13,365 nucleotides of DNA from Dehalococcoidales bacterium (GCA_030606585.1 JAUWGD010000038.1:1-13365); one strand, 5' to 3'; numbered from the stretch's first letter, positions 7,796 through 13,365 are shown. The notes: a model not told the origin generated them from the letters alone. Numbers and translations are program-made.

Positions 7796-9127
7796 CTACT
7801 TGTAGACACCGTATTCCTTAGCGGCTTCTATTATAGCTTGCAGATTGGCCGGGTCACACTTATCAATGCCTGAGCCCAGCGAGAGGATATAGCCGCCGCC
7901 TTTGCCGCATACCTCAATGAGCTTACGGCAGTACTCTTTAATGACCTGTGGCGTTTGCGTGTACAGCTGTGACGCCAGCACGTTACCGGCGATACAGGCG
8001 GAGTCGCCGAGTATTTCCTTGGCCTTGAACATATCCGTCTTCTCCATTGTCCACACTACCGATGCCCGGGGCAGGTCCCTAATGATTTTCATGCGGGCTT
8101 CATTATAGCTGCCGTCAATAACCATCATGGGCACGCAGCCCTCGTTAACCAGGCCCAATAGCAATTTGCGGAAAGTAGGCCAGTAGAACTTCTCAAACTG
8201 CTTGACGGACATAAAACTGTCCTCGCCCTTATGCATCGGGATAAATATTATCGGGCTGATTGAAAAATTGGCCATATTCACCGCCGATTCAAGGCTCTGC
8301 TGCGTTATTACCTCCAGTGCTTCGAGCAGCTTTTCCGGCTGCCGGTACATGTCCATGACAGTCCCGTAGGTGCCCCTCAGCATATCGGCCACGGTGTCAA
8401 AAGGCGCCAGCGCCATGCCGCCCATCAATGGGGGAAATCCCATTTCCAGGGATATCTGGCTACATTCAGCCTCAACCTTCTGGAACTTGGCGTTCTCCTG
8501 GCTGGCTTCCCAGAAAGCCTTGAACATTTTTTGGAATCGGGGGTCCTGGCACATGGCCATGAGCTGCTGGGGCAGTCCCTGGTAGGATGAAAGCGAGGGG
8601 AAATTGGCGAAAGGCTCGAAGACGCCCCACGACCGCGGCAGGAAGTATCTGAGGCCGAAGTCGAACGGGTCTTTCATGAACAGGTCGTACTCGTCGGCTT
8701 TCATGTAATCTTTTTCAACGAACTGGTGCAGGGTCTGGTTCGATGGCAGGCCATGCCCCGGCCACTTGTATACCTTGTAATCAAGGATTTCATAAACTCT
8801 TCCCGAGAAGAAGCCGGGTCCACTAGCCGAGTCCTGGTCATAATCCTGGAGGAACTTAATCCAGGCAGGTTTTATTTTTTCATAGTTATACTGGACTTCT
8901 TCGAGGGTAAGCCCGGCGTTGTAGGCTACGATGGAACCGGCCGGTATATGCACCGGAACGCGGTCCGGTATCTCCATCTTGATGGCCTTTATCATGCGGG
9001 TGGCGCGGGCTTCGTATTTTTTCTCGGCTTCCGGACTTTCGAACTTAACCCCGGTTGGATTCAACCACTTTTTGAACCGCTCCTCCCGCCTTTCCTCCCA
9101 AGACATGTCAGCCCATTGTTTATCCAT
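7796..9127 (-). CDS. UroD-superfamily corrinoid methyltransferase, paralog 6 (divergent active-site loop)
   Basis: Predicted substrate:corrinoid methyltransferase of 443 aa, with an ATG at 9127 behind AAGGA. Shared signatures: ERREERFKKWL (12-22), EIPDRVP (52-58), KWPGHG (121-126), RGTYG (251-255), YRQPEK (261-266), HKG (299-301), CIAGN (378-382) and a GGGYIL block. It is the outlier. The AEG motif found in all other copies is IDG (337-339), so the invariant Glu becomes Asp (D338), followed by one inserted residue. The conserved Pro after GNV is lost (GNVLAS), and CAPGGG reads CGKGGG (407-412), as in paralog 7. The middle region (SSYQGLPQQLMAMCQDP, 180-196) pairs it with paralog 3. It lies between the two longest gaps of the operon (94 and 87 nt), which could mean a separate arrival. 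No frameshift or stop; it looks functional. Substrate unknown. Confidence 0.88.
   Translation of the reverse strand: MDKQWADMSWEERREERFKKWLNPTGVKFESPEAEKKYEARATRMIKAIKMEIPDRVPVHIPAGSIVAYNAGLTLEEVQYNYEKIKPAWIKFLQDYDQDSASGPGFFSGRVYEILDYKVYKWPGHGLPSNQTLHQFVEKDYMKADEYDLFMKDPFDFGLRYFLPRSWGVFEPFANFPSLSSYQGLPQQLMAMCQDPRFQKMFKAFWEASQENAKFQKVEAECSQISLEMGFPPLMGGMALAPFDTVADMLRGTYGTVMDMYRQPEKLLEALEVITQQSLESAVNMANFSISPIIFIPMHKGEDSFMSVKQFEKFYWPTFRKLLLGLVNEGCVPMMVIDGSYNEARMKIIRDLPRASVVWTMEKTDMFKAKEILGDSACIAGNVLASQLYTQTPQVIKEYCRKLIEVCGKGGGYILSLGSGIDKCDPANLQAIIEAAKEYGVYK
8540..8587. repeat. 48-bp near-identical tract in paralog 6 (partner 4393-4440)
   Basis: Partner of the tract in paralog 3, in the same orientation, about 4.1 kb apart. 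It encodes the SYQGLPQ-x-LMAMCQDP block that defines the paralog 3/6 sub-branch. Confidence 0.8.
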
Positions 9128-9146
9128 ATATATCCTTCTAGATACA

Positions 9147-9216
9147 ATCGGCCTTTACACGGGTAGCAGGAATGAGAAAACGCCTGACGGGCAGTTCTAA
9201 CCGGTAAAAGGCCGAT
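9147..9216. repeat. 70-nt inverted repeat (hairpin) in the paralog 7/paralog 6 gap
   Basis: Two 20-nt arms (9147-9166 and 9197-9216) are complementary at 16 of 20 positions, including an unbroken 10-bp outer stem (ATCGGCCTTT with AAAGGCCGAT). The 30-nt loop contains a small GCC/GGC hairpin. No T run follows on the minus strand, so it is not a standard terminator. It ends 19 nt before the paralog 6 start and may be an mRNA processing or stabilising element. No flanking target duplication is visible. Confidence 0.65.
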
Positions 9217-9221
9217 GTCCT

Positions 9222-10559
9222 TTATTTATATACGCCGTATTCTTTAGCAGCGGCCATCATGGCGCGCATATTCTCGGCAGGCCCCTTGTCGATATTGGCA
9301 CCGCCGGTAAGTACATAACCACCGCCCTTGCCGCATACCTCGATGAGTTTACGGCAGTGCTCCTTGACTTCCTGCGGTGTGCCGGTCATCATCAAAGAAG
9401 TAGGCACGTTGCCCATGATGCAGCATGTATTACCGAGTTCCTTTTTAGCTCTGGCCATATCGGTCTGGTCAAACCACCATGCCGTCGCAGCTTTCGGCAG
9501 TTCTTTGATATACTCCAGCCGGGTATTATAGCCGCCTTCGGCGAAGAGAATAGGCATGACACCTTCCTCGACCAGCGCCATAATGACCTTTTTAAAGGTA
9601 GGCCAGTAGAATGTTTGGTACTGTTTATCGGACATGAATCCGTCGGCGCCTTTATGCAGCGGCATCATTACCACCGGCGCAGCTGCGGCGTTTGCCGAAT
9701 TTATGGCCGATTCGATAGTCAGCGGCGCGATTCTATCCATAGCCTCGTGGAGTTTATCCGGCCTCTGGAACATATCCATCATGATGCCCTGAGTTCCCCT
9801 TAACGTATCCCCGAGGGTATCGAACGGTGCTTTGGCCAATCCGCTCATAATACCGGGTATCCCCGCCGCCGTTACTTCCCCAGCCACAGCGCCAACAGCC
9901 GCGACCCATTTCATACTTTCCGTGCCGGCCGCCAGCAGCGCCTGGAAAGCAGCCTGGACATCCGGCAATCCGTAAGGTATGAAAGACTGGATGGCGATTT
10001 CTTCAAAACTGGTAAAGGCGGGGATTTTACGCCAGGCCTCGAAGGCCCCGAAGACACGGGGCATATAGGTGCGTATCCAGAAATTGGTGGGGTCATTGAT
10101 GAGGGCATCATATTCGTCTGCCTTCATGTACTCGGCTTCAACGCATTGATATGATGTTGTATCACCGGATATACCGTGGCCGGGCCATTTATACAGCTTG
10201 TAATCTACGGCCTCCAGCGATTTCCCCGGGGGAACCAGGCCAGGCGGTATGTACGTATCCAGGTCCTCTTTAAAGTCATGAAAGAATTTCAGCCAGGCCT
10301 GGCTGAGCTTGTCGTAGTCATACATGACGGTACGGAGGTCCATTCCGGCATAGTACGCCGCGTAATTACTGGCCGGCAGGATGCATGGTACCCGGTCCGC
10401 CTCCTTCAACTGAAAGGCTTTAATGAACCTGTTTACTCTTTCTTTATAGCCCTTTTCAGCTTGCGGGCTGGAGAAGGTAACACCCGGGGGAGAAAGCCAT
10501 CGCTTGAACCGCTCTTCCCGTTTTTCTTCTGGGGTTAACTCCGCCCATTCCTTAGCCAT
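9222..10559 (-). CDS. UroD-superfamily corrinoid methyltransferase, paralog 7 (next to the corrinoid gene)
   Basis: Predicted substrate:corrinoid methyltransferase of 445 aa, the first of the seven to be transcribed. The ATG at 10559 gives MAKEWAEL, which aligns with the family start. An in-frame TTG at 10574 inside the corrinoid gene would add five residues and is less likely. Only one base separates the corrinoid stop from this ATG, and no clear Shine-Dalgarno site is visible, so translational coupling is expected. Signatures: KREERFKRWL (13-22), ADRVP (54-58, where most copies have E-P-D or I-P-D), KWPGHG (124-129), RGTQG (254-258), FQRPDKLHE (264-272), PLHKG (300-304), AEG (340-342), CIMGN (380-384) and CGKGGG (409-414). 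Candidate ligands are H302, E341 and C380. Adjacency suggests this may be the original partner of the corrinoid protein (inference). Substrate unknown. Confidence 0.88.
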   Translation of the reverse strand: MAKEWAELTPEEKREERFKRWLSPPGVTFSSPQAEKGYKERVNRFIKAFQLKEADRVPCILPASNYAAYYAGMDLRTVMYDYDKLSQAWLKFFHDFKEDLDTYIPPGLVPPGKSLEAVDYKLYKWPGHGISGDTTSYQCVEAEYMKADEYDALINDPTNFWIRTYMPRVFGAFEAWRKIPAFTSFEEIAIQSFIPYGLPDVQAAFQALLAAGTESMKWVAAVGAVAGEVTAAGIPGIMSGLAKAPFDTLGDTLRGTQGIMMDMFQRPDKLHEAMDRIAPLTIESAINSANAAAAPVVMMPLHKGADGFMSDKQYQTFYWPTFKKVIMALVEEGVMPILFAEGGYNTRLEYIKELPKAATAWWFDQTDMARAKKELGNTCCIMGNVPTSLMMTGTPQEVKEHCRKLIEVCGKGGGYVLTGGANIDKGPAENMRAMMAAAKEYGVYK

Positions 10560-10560
10560 T

Positions 10561-11193
10561 TTACTTAGCACCAACCCAATCTTTGGCCAGAGCTACCGCG
10601 GCCATGGCATCTTTACCGAAGGCATCGGCCTTGGCATACTTCCGCACTTCGTCGTCCATCTGGCCGCCGCCGATCATTACCTTGATATCTTTCCTCAGAC
10701 CGGCTGCATCCAGGGCTTCAACCGTCTCTTTCATGGCGTCGAAAGCCGGGGTTAAAAATCCGCTCAATCCCACGATGGGAGCCTTGGTTTCCTTTACCTT
10801 ATCCACGAATTTTTCCTTGGCAACGTCGACACCCAGGTTGTGAACCTTGAAACCGTTGACATCCAGCATGAAGTCGACAATATTCAGGCCGATATCGTGG
10901 ATGTCCCCCGCTACCGTGCCGATGACAATCGTACCGAGGCGCTTGGTTTCCACCGCCTGTTTAAGATGCGGTTTAACTAGCTCGGTTACCTGCTTGAGAA
11001 GTTCACCGGAGAAGACGAGCTCCGGTAAAAAGTACTCGCCGTCGGCAAAACGTTTGCCCACGATTCCCATGCCTTTCCGGCTGTCATCCAGGATTTTCAG
11101 CGGGTCTTCACCGGATTCAATCCTCTCTTCAGTCAGTCTGAGGACCTCGTCCTCTTTCAAATCAGCGAGCAGATTAGCAAAATCTCCGGACAT
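10561..11193 (-). CDS. Corrinoid (B12-binding) methyl-carrier protein, MtaC/MtvC/MtgC-like
   Basis: Cytoplasmic methyl carrier of 210 aa that holds a cobamide and shuttles the methyl group between the methyltransferases and the MeTHF enzyme. The N-terminal helical cap domain covers about 1-85 (MGIVGKRFADGEYFLPEL at 42-59 is the typical cap sequence). The Rossmann-like B12 domain covers about 86-210, with GDIHDIG at 96-102. This is the DxHxxG motif, with H99 the expected lower cobalt ligand. It is followed by SGFLT at 144-148 and GGG at 175-177, the usual nucleotide-tail contacts. Length is normal for the family. First gene of the operon, with AGGAGG 8 nt before the ATG and a strong promoter about 90 bases upstream. 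It is the only corrinoid protein in the window and apparently serves all seven methyltransferases. No corrinoid-reactivating ATPase is seen within the window. Confidence 0.95.
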   Translation of the reverse strand: MSGDFANLLADLKEDEVLRLTEERIESGEDPLKILDDSRKGMGIVGKRFADGEYFLPELVFSGELLKQVTELVKPHLKQAVETKRLGTIVIGTVAGDIHDIGLNIVDFMLDVNGFKVHNLGVDVAKEKFVDKVKETKAPIVGLSGFLTPAFDAMKETVEALDAAGLRKDIKVMIGGGQMDDEVRKYAKADAFGKDAMAAVALAKDWVGAK

Positions 11194-11284
11194 ACTATAA
11201 TCCTCCTTAATTATTTACTGAATGTATCCCTGTAATTAGGATAGTTATGCAAGTTTCTTTCTGGAAGCTGATTCACTCAAGGCG

Positions 11285-11313
11285 AGTATATCAACGTAGG
11301 GGAAAAATGTCAA
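11285..11313 (-). promoter_or_regulatory. Sigma-70 promoter of the methyltransferase operon
   Basis: On the minus strand, TTGACA (11308-11313) and TATACT (11285-11290) are separated by exactly 17 bp, close to consensus. Transcription should start near 11278, leaving a leader of about 85 nt before the corrinoid gene. The leader contains a weak 5-bp hairpin (11225-11229 with 11239-11243). It is too short for a cobalamin riboswitch. Confidence 0.8.
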
Positions 11314-11321
11314 ACATCTCC

Positions 11322-11337
11322 TTCATAATTATATGAA
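11322..11337. promoter_or_regulatory. 16-bp palindrome just upstream of the operon -35 box
   Basis: The arms TTCAT and ATGAA flank a 6-bp AT core, 8 bp upstream of the -35 hexamer. The position suits an activator site or an AT-rich UP-like element. It is short and AT-rich, so chance is possible, and no regulator gene in the window can be matched to it. Confidence 0.3.
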
Positions 11338-11372
11338 AAAGTTGTGCCGATATGCAAGACAGCCGCTCCGTC

Positions 11373-11401
11373 TTTACATCTATTATTTTTTAGGCTAAAA
11401 T
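11373..11401 (+). promoter_or_regulatory. Sigma-70 promoter of the tRNA-Gly gene
   Basis: TTTACA (11373-11378) and TAAAAT (11396-11401) lie 17 bp apart on the plus strand, 14 bp before the first tRNA base, as expected for a short tRNA leader. It is back to back with the operon promoter; the 222-bp gap 11194-11415 holds both. Confidence 0.7.
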
Positions 11402-11415
11402 TAATAGGTTTTTCC

Positions 11416-11490
11416 GCGGGTGTAACTCAGTGGCAGAGTATTTGCTTCCCAAGCAAAGAGTCGCGAGTTCGAATCTCGTCACCCGCTCCA
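11416..11490 (+). tRNA. tRNA-Gly (anticodon CCC)
   Basis: A full cloverleaf can be drawn. The 7-bp acceptor stem pairs 11416-11422 with 11480-11486 without mismatch. The D arm is ACTC with GAGT. The anticodon stem TTTGC/GCAAA holds the loop TTCCCAA, with CCC at 11448-11450. The T arm has a TTCGAAT loop, and the stem includes one G-U pair. Discriminator T and an encoded CCA (11488-11490) follow. It decodes GGG. A promoter lies upstream and a terminator hairpin begins 8 nt downstream, so it is probably a single-gene unit. Confidence 0.97.
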
Positions 11491-11497
11491 GAAGAGG

Positions 11498-11535
11498 AAA
11501 AGGGGCGTTGTCTAATTTAACGGTTCGCCCCTTTT
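11498..11535. terminator. Bidirectional intrinsic terminator between tRNA-Gly and the cupin remnant
   Basis: A perfect 10-bp stem (AAAAGGGGCG at 11498-11507 with CGCCCCTTTT at 11526-11535) encloses an 18-nt loop. The stem has T runs on the 3' side in both directions. It can end the tRNA transcript on the plus strand and the MFS/cupin-remnant transcript on the minus strand. Confidence 0.8.
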
Positions 11536-11550
11536 AATATAATTATTACT

Positions 11551-11757
11551 CTATTCCTTCTTTTTTCTGAGCCTCTTCATGTCTTCGGGCTTCCAGGGCA
11601 GCAACTCACCCTCGGAGCTCTTTTTCACGTATTCACCCCCGAGCGTGATATTTATCAGCATAATGGGTTTGCTTATCCTTTTGTAGTTCATGGGACAGTG
11701 CAACAACCCCGCGGGGACATGGACGATGGTAGACTCGTTCATCGTGTGCTTTTCCAT
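11551..11757 (-). CDS. Short C-terminal cupin fragment, probably a decayed gene
   Basis: The open frame from the ATG at 11757 gives 68 aa. It contains a V-P-A-G-L-L-H-C-P strand-turn followed by I-S-K-P-I-M-L-I-N, which resembles the C-terminal half of small cupin proteins (VPAG-x-x-H-CP type). The first cupin motif with its metal-binding His residues is missing. The same frame stays open upstream to the stop codon of the MFS gene (TAG at 11836-11838), giving 26 further codons with an S-N-P-G-E-F-D stretch that also looks cupin-like, but these contain no ATG or GTG start. No Shine-Dalgarno site precedes the 11757 ATG. I read this as the 3' remnant of a cupin gene truncated by the event that placed the MFS gene next to it. 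A genuinely translated small protein is the alternative. The lysine-rich end (KRLRKKKE) is intact and the bidirectional terminator follows. Confidence 0.5.
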   Translation of the reverse strand: MEKHTMNESTIVHVPAGLLHCPMNYKRISKPIMLINITLGGEYVKKSSEGELLPWKPEDMKRLRKKKE

Positions 11758-11835
11758 AAGGAATGGCTGGCATTTCTCGCTTTGAAAAAGCAGGAGGGAA
11801 AAATCGAATTCTCCAGGATTACTGTCAGGCCATAG

Positions 11836-13125
11836 CTAACCGGAGATAGATATCCTCTGCATTTTCGCCCGCAGTTTGTCGGCGTTCCTCGGCCCGGCAA
11901 TCCAGAAGCTGATTCCCGCCACGGCGAAAGACGCCATGCTGATAATGAATGCGATGTTGTAGCTTCTGGTAATATCATAGATATAGCCGCCCAGCCAGGG
12001 GCCGATGGCTCCGCCGATACCCGTGCCCGTGAGCAAAAGGGCCGATATGGCGCCGATATTCTTGCCGTGGAAGATATCGCCCATGCCCGCGACGACATTG
12101 GGTGAGAAAAGCCCTGTCGCGAAGCCGGAGCATATGGCATATACGTAAAGCAGCCAGGGCTGGGAGGTATCTTTGACCGATATCAAAGCCACCAGCGCGC
12201 CGATGGCCAGGACAACCGCCACCGTCACCGTTTTCTCCCGACCTATCGAGTCGGCTATATAGGCGCAGATTTGACCGCCGATGGAGGCTATCCCGAACAG
12301 GGCGAAGACGGAGGTAGCCAGGGTACTGCTGTAACCGGCGTCCATGGCGAATTTAATCTGGTGCGCCAGCACCAGGTAATTGCCTATGCCCCAGTAGCAG
12401 AACTGTGACAGTACCAGGAGCCACATATTGTGCGTCCTCAGGGCGGTGCGCAGGGTCCAGTCGGGGGCGGCGGAATTGATAACTTCTCCGGCCTCCTCGG
12501 TAGCCGACGGCTCGTCAGCGCGGTAGGCCTTCATACCCCTGTCCTCCGGGCGATAGTAGAAAAAGAGGAGGAAAATAGGCAGCAGGACGGCCAGGACGAT
12601 AGCTGCCGTAACCAGGAAAGAAGGACGCCACCCCCACTGGGATATCACCGCGTCAACAAGCATACCGTAGGCAAAGCTCAGCCCGCCCCCTATCTGTCCC
12701 AGGCTGATGGCCAGGCCGCGTCGCTTGCCGAACCAGTTCATCAGTGAAGGGTTTAGTACGGGGGCGCCGCAGAAGGCGGTGCCGATGGGCACCAGCACGC
12801 CGAAGAGCAGGTAGAAATGCCACAGCTCATTGGCAAAGTAACAGAGGGCTGTGCCCGATGTTAGAATCAGGATGCCCAGTATCGCCACGGCTCTCGGCTT
12901 CCAGCGGTCGACCAGAAGGCCGGCCAGGGGTGCGCTTAATCCGTAGATAAGGATATTCAGCGACAACATTATAGCCGTGCTGCCGCGGTACCAGCCGAAA
13001 TCGTCCAGAATGGGTGAAAACAGGACCGAAAAAGAGTTCCTGACGCCGTAGACCAGCATCATGCTGAAAATAGTTATGCCGACCAGGTACCAGCCGTAAA
13101 AAAATGGGGAGCGCCGAATCATCAA
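11836..13125 (-). CDS. MFS transporter, OFA/MCT-like (12 TM)
   Basis: Inner-membrane secondary transporter of 429 aa, probably for an organic acid or similar small anion. It begins with the FFYGWYLVG segment (8-16) typical of oxalate/formate-antiporter-like and monocarboxylate-like MFS proteins. There are about six hydrophobic helices, a hydrophilic central loop (about 191-233), then about six more. MFS motif A-like loops are GLLVDRWKPR (69-78) and YIADSIGREK (289-298); WFGKRRGLA (131-139) fits the loop between helices 4 and 5. The start is the first of two ATGs at 13125, with GAGAGG 7 nt upstream. It has its own putative promoter and is separated from the methyltransferase operon by the tRNA, so a role in importing methylated substrates is only a guess. 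The TAG stop is followed in the same frame by the cupin remnant. Confidence 0.88.
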   Translation of the reverse strand: MMIRRSPFFYGWYLVGITIFSMMLVYGVRNSFSVLFSPILDDFGWYRGSTAIMLSLNILIYGLSAPLAGLLVDRWKPRAVAILGILILTSGTALCYFANELWHFYLLFGVLVPIGTAFCGAPVLNPSLMNWFGKRRGLAISLGQIGGGLSFAYGMLVDAVISQWGWRPSFLVTAAIVLAVLLPIFLLFFYYRPEDRGMKAYRADEPSATEEAGEVINSAAPDWTLRTALRTHNMWLLVLSQFCYWGIGNYLVLAHQIKFAMDAGYSSTLATSVFALFGIASIGGQICAYIADSIGREKTVTVAVVLAIGALVALISVKDTSQPWLLYVYAICSGFATGLFSPNVVAGMGDIFHGKNIGAISALLLTGTGIGGAIGPWLGGYIYDITRSYNIAFIISMASFAVAGISFWIAGPRNADKLRAKMQRISISG

Positions 13126-13160
13126 AAAACCTCTCTAATAAAATACCATAAATAGCCGCC

Positions 13161-13188
13161 TAAATACGAAACAAAATTTGTATTTCAA
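13161..13188 (-). promoter_or_regulatory. Putative promoter and operator of the MFS gene
   Basis: On the minus strand, TTGAAA (13183-13188) and TATTTA (13161-13166) are 16 bp apart. An 11-bp palindrome (ACAAA-N-TTTGT, 13171-13181) sits between the hexamers, where a repressor could act. The hexamers are off-consensus and the region is AT-rich, so the call is tentative. Confidence 0.35.
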
Positions 13189-13235
13189 CCCGTTTTTTGA
13201 TAACCTGTTACCGATATTATTTTTAAGTCCTGATT

Positions 13236-13365
13236 ATGTGCGAAAAGATTAAGATATTACTGGCCGTGCTGCTGGTTGTCATCGTCGTTGCCACGGGTAT
13301 TTCAGGATGCACCCGCAGCGCATCCATAGGGACTCACGACCCCAAAATAGACCCGTTTGTTGACG
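13236..13365 (+). CDS. Lipoprotein of unknown function, N-terminal part (cut by window edge)
   Basis: The ATG at 13236 opens a frame of 43 codons running off the right edge. Residues 2-6 are short and charged (CEKIK), followed by a hydrophobic stretch (about 7-20) and a lipobox I-S-G-C with C25 as the lipidation site, so a signal-peptidase-II lipoprotein is predicted. After the Cys comes T-R-S-A-S, then a D-P-K-I-D-P-F segment. An in-frame TAA 12 nt upstream rules out an earlier ATG start. No good Shine-Dalgarno site is visible. It diverges from the MFS gene, with a 110-nt intergenic region between them. The mature domain is outside the window, so its function cannot be told. Confidence 0.75.
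   Translation, partial: MCEKIKILLAVLLVVIVVATGISGCTRSASIGTHDPKIDPFVD

Noticed and set aside
9128..9221. Insertion-sequence remnant in the paralog 7/6 gap
   Set aside because: An inverted repeat is present, but there is no target-site duplication and no transposase sequence; recorded as a hairpin only.
887..10559. Seven copies of haem-biosynthesis uroporphyrinogen decarboxylase (hemE)
   Set aside because: The RQAGRY-type N-terminal loop of true UroD is missing, the proteins are about 100 residues too long, and the neighbours are corrinoid and MeTHF methyltransferase genes. Automatic annotation would probably give the UroD name.
10560..10574. TTG at 10574 as the start of paralog 7
   Set aside because: The ATG at 10559 matches the family N-terminus; the TTG would add five residues overlapping the corrinoid gene, with no ribosome site.
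11194..11284. Cobalamin riboswitch in the operon leader
   Set aside because: The leader is only about 85-90 nt and shows a single weak 5-bp hairpin, with none of the conserved B12-box structure.
11416..11490. tRNA-Gly as an integration site of a mobile element
   Set aside because: No integrase gene, no repeated copy of the tRNA 3' end, and no mobile-element genes in the window.
11836..11838. TAG at the end of the MFS gene as a pyrrolysine or readthrough codon into the cupin frame
   Set aside because: The MFS protein has normal length, the following frame looks like a truncated gene, and TAG also ends paralogs 1, 3 and 6 as an ordinary stop.

Overview
The window reads as a chromosomal segment of an anaerobic bacterium living on one-carbon (corrinoid-dependent methyl transfer) chemistry. 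My best guess is a Dehalococcoidia-type Chloroflexota lineage. That rests on recalled resemblance of the roughly 445-residue UroD-fold proteins (N-terminal K-R-E-E-R-F-K-x-W-L block) to families expanded in that group, and not on a search. An acetogenic or syntrophic bacterium of another phylum is not excluded.

Positions 15-11193, all on the minus strand, form one nine-gene operon. In transcription order it holds a corrinoid (B12) protein (10561-11193), then seven tandem paralogous UroD-superfamily methyltransferases, then a pterin-binding methyltetrahydrofolate:corrinoid methyltransferase (15-869). A near-consensus sigma-70 promoter (TTGACA, 17 bp, TATACT; 11285-11313) precedes the corrinoid gene. 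Most gene gaps are 1-31 nt. The exceptions are the two gaps flanking the sixth methyltransferase copy (94 and 87 nt), one of which contains a 70-nt hairpin. The operon may continue past the left edge.

Together the genes look like a complete three-component methyl-transfer route. A substrate-specific methyltransferase would demethylate a methyl donor (O-, N- or S-methyl, unknown) onto the cob(I)amide of the corrinoid protein. The last enzyme would pass the methyl group to tetrahydrofolate, or run in reverse. The unusual point is the ratio of seven divergent first-step enzymes to one corrinoid protein and one tetrahydrofolate-side enzyme. The paralogs lack the HxC zinc motif of MtaA/MtbA-type proteins and instead share invariant His, Glu (Asp in one copy) and Cys positions. 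Two paralog pairs carry patches of nearly identical DNA that suggest gene conversion or recent duplication.

Right of the operon, on the plus strand, lie a tRNA-Gly(CCC) gene with its own promoter and a bidirectional hairpin terminator. Then, on the minus strand, come a short C-terminal cupin remnant and an MFS transporter of the OFA/MCT-like type. At the right edge, diverging from the transporter, is the start of a plus-strand lipoprotein gene cut by the window. No stretch over 300 bases lacks a gene. No CRISPR array, insertion sequence, rRNA or origin was seen.
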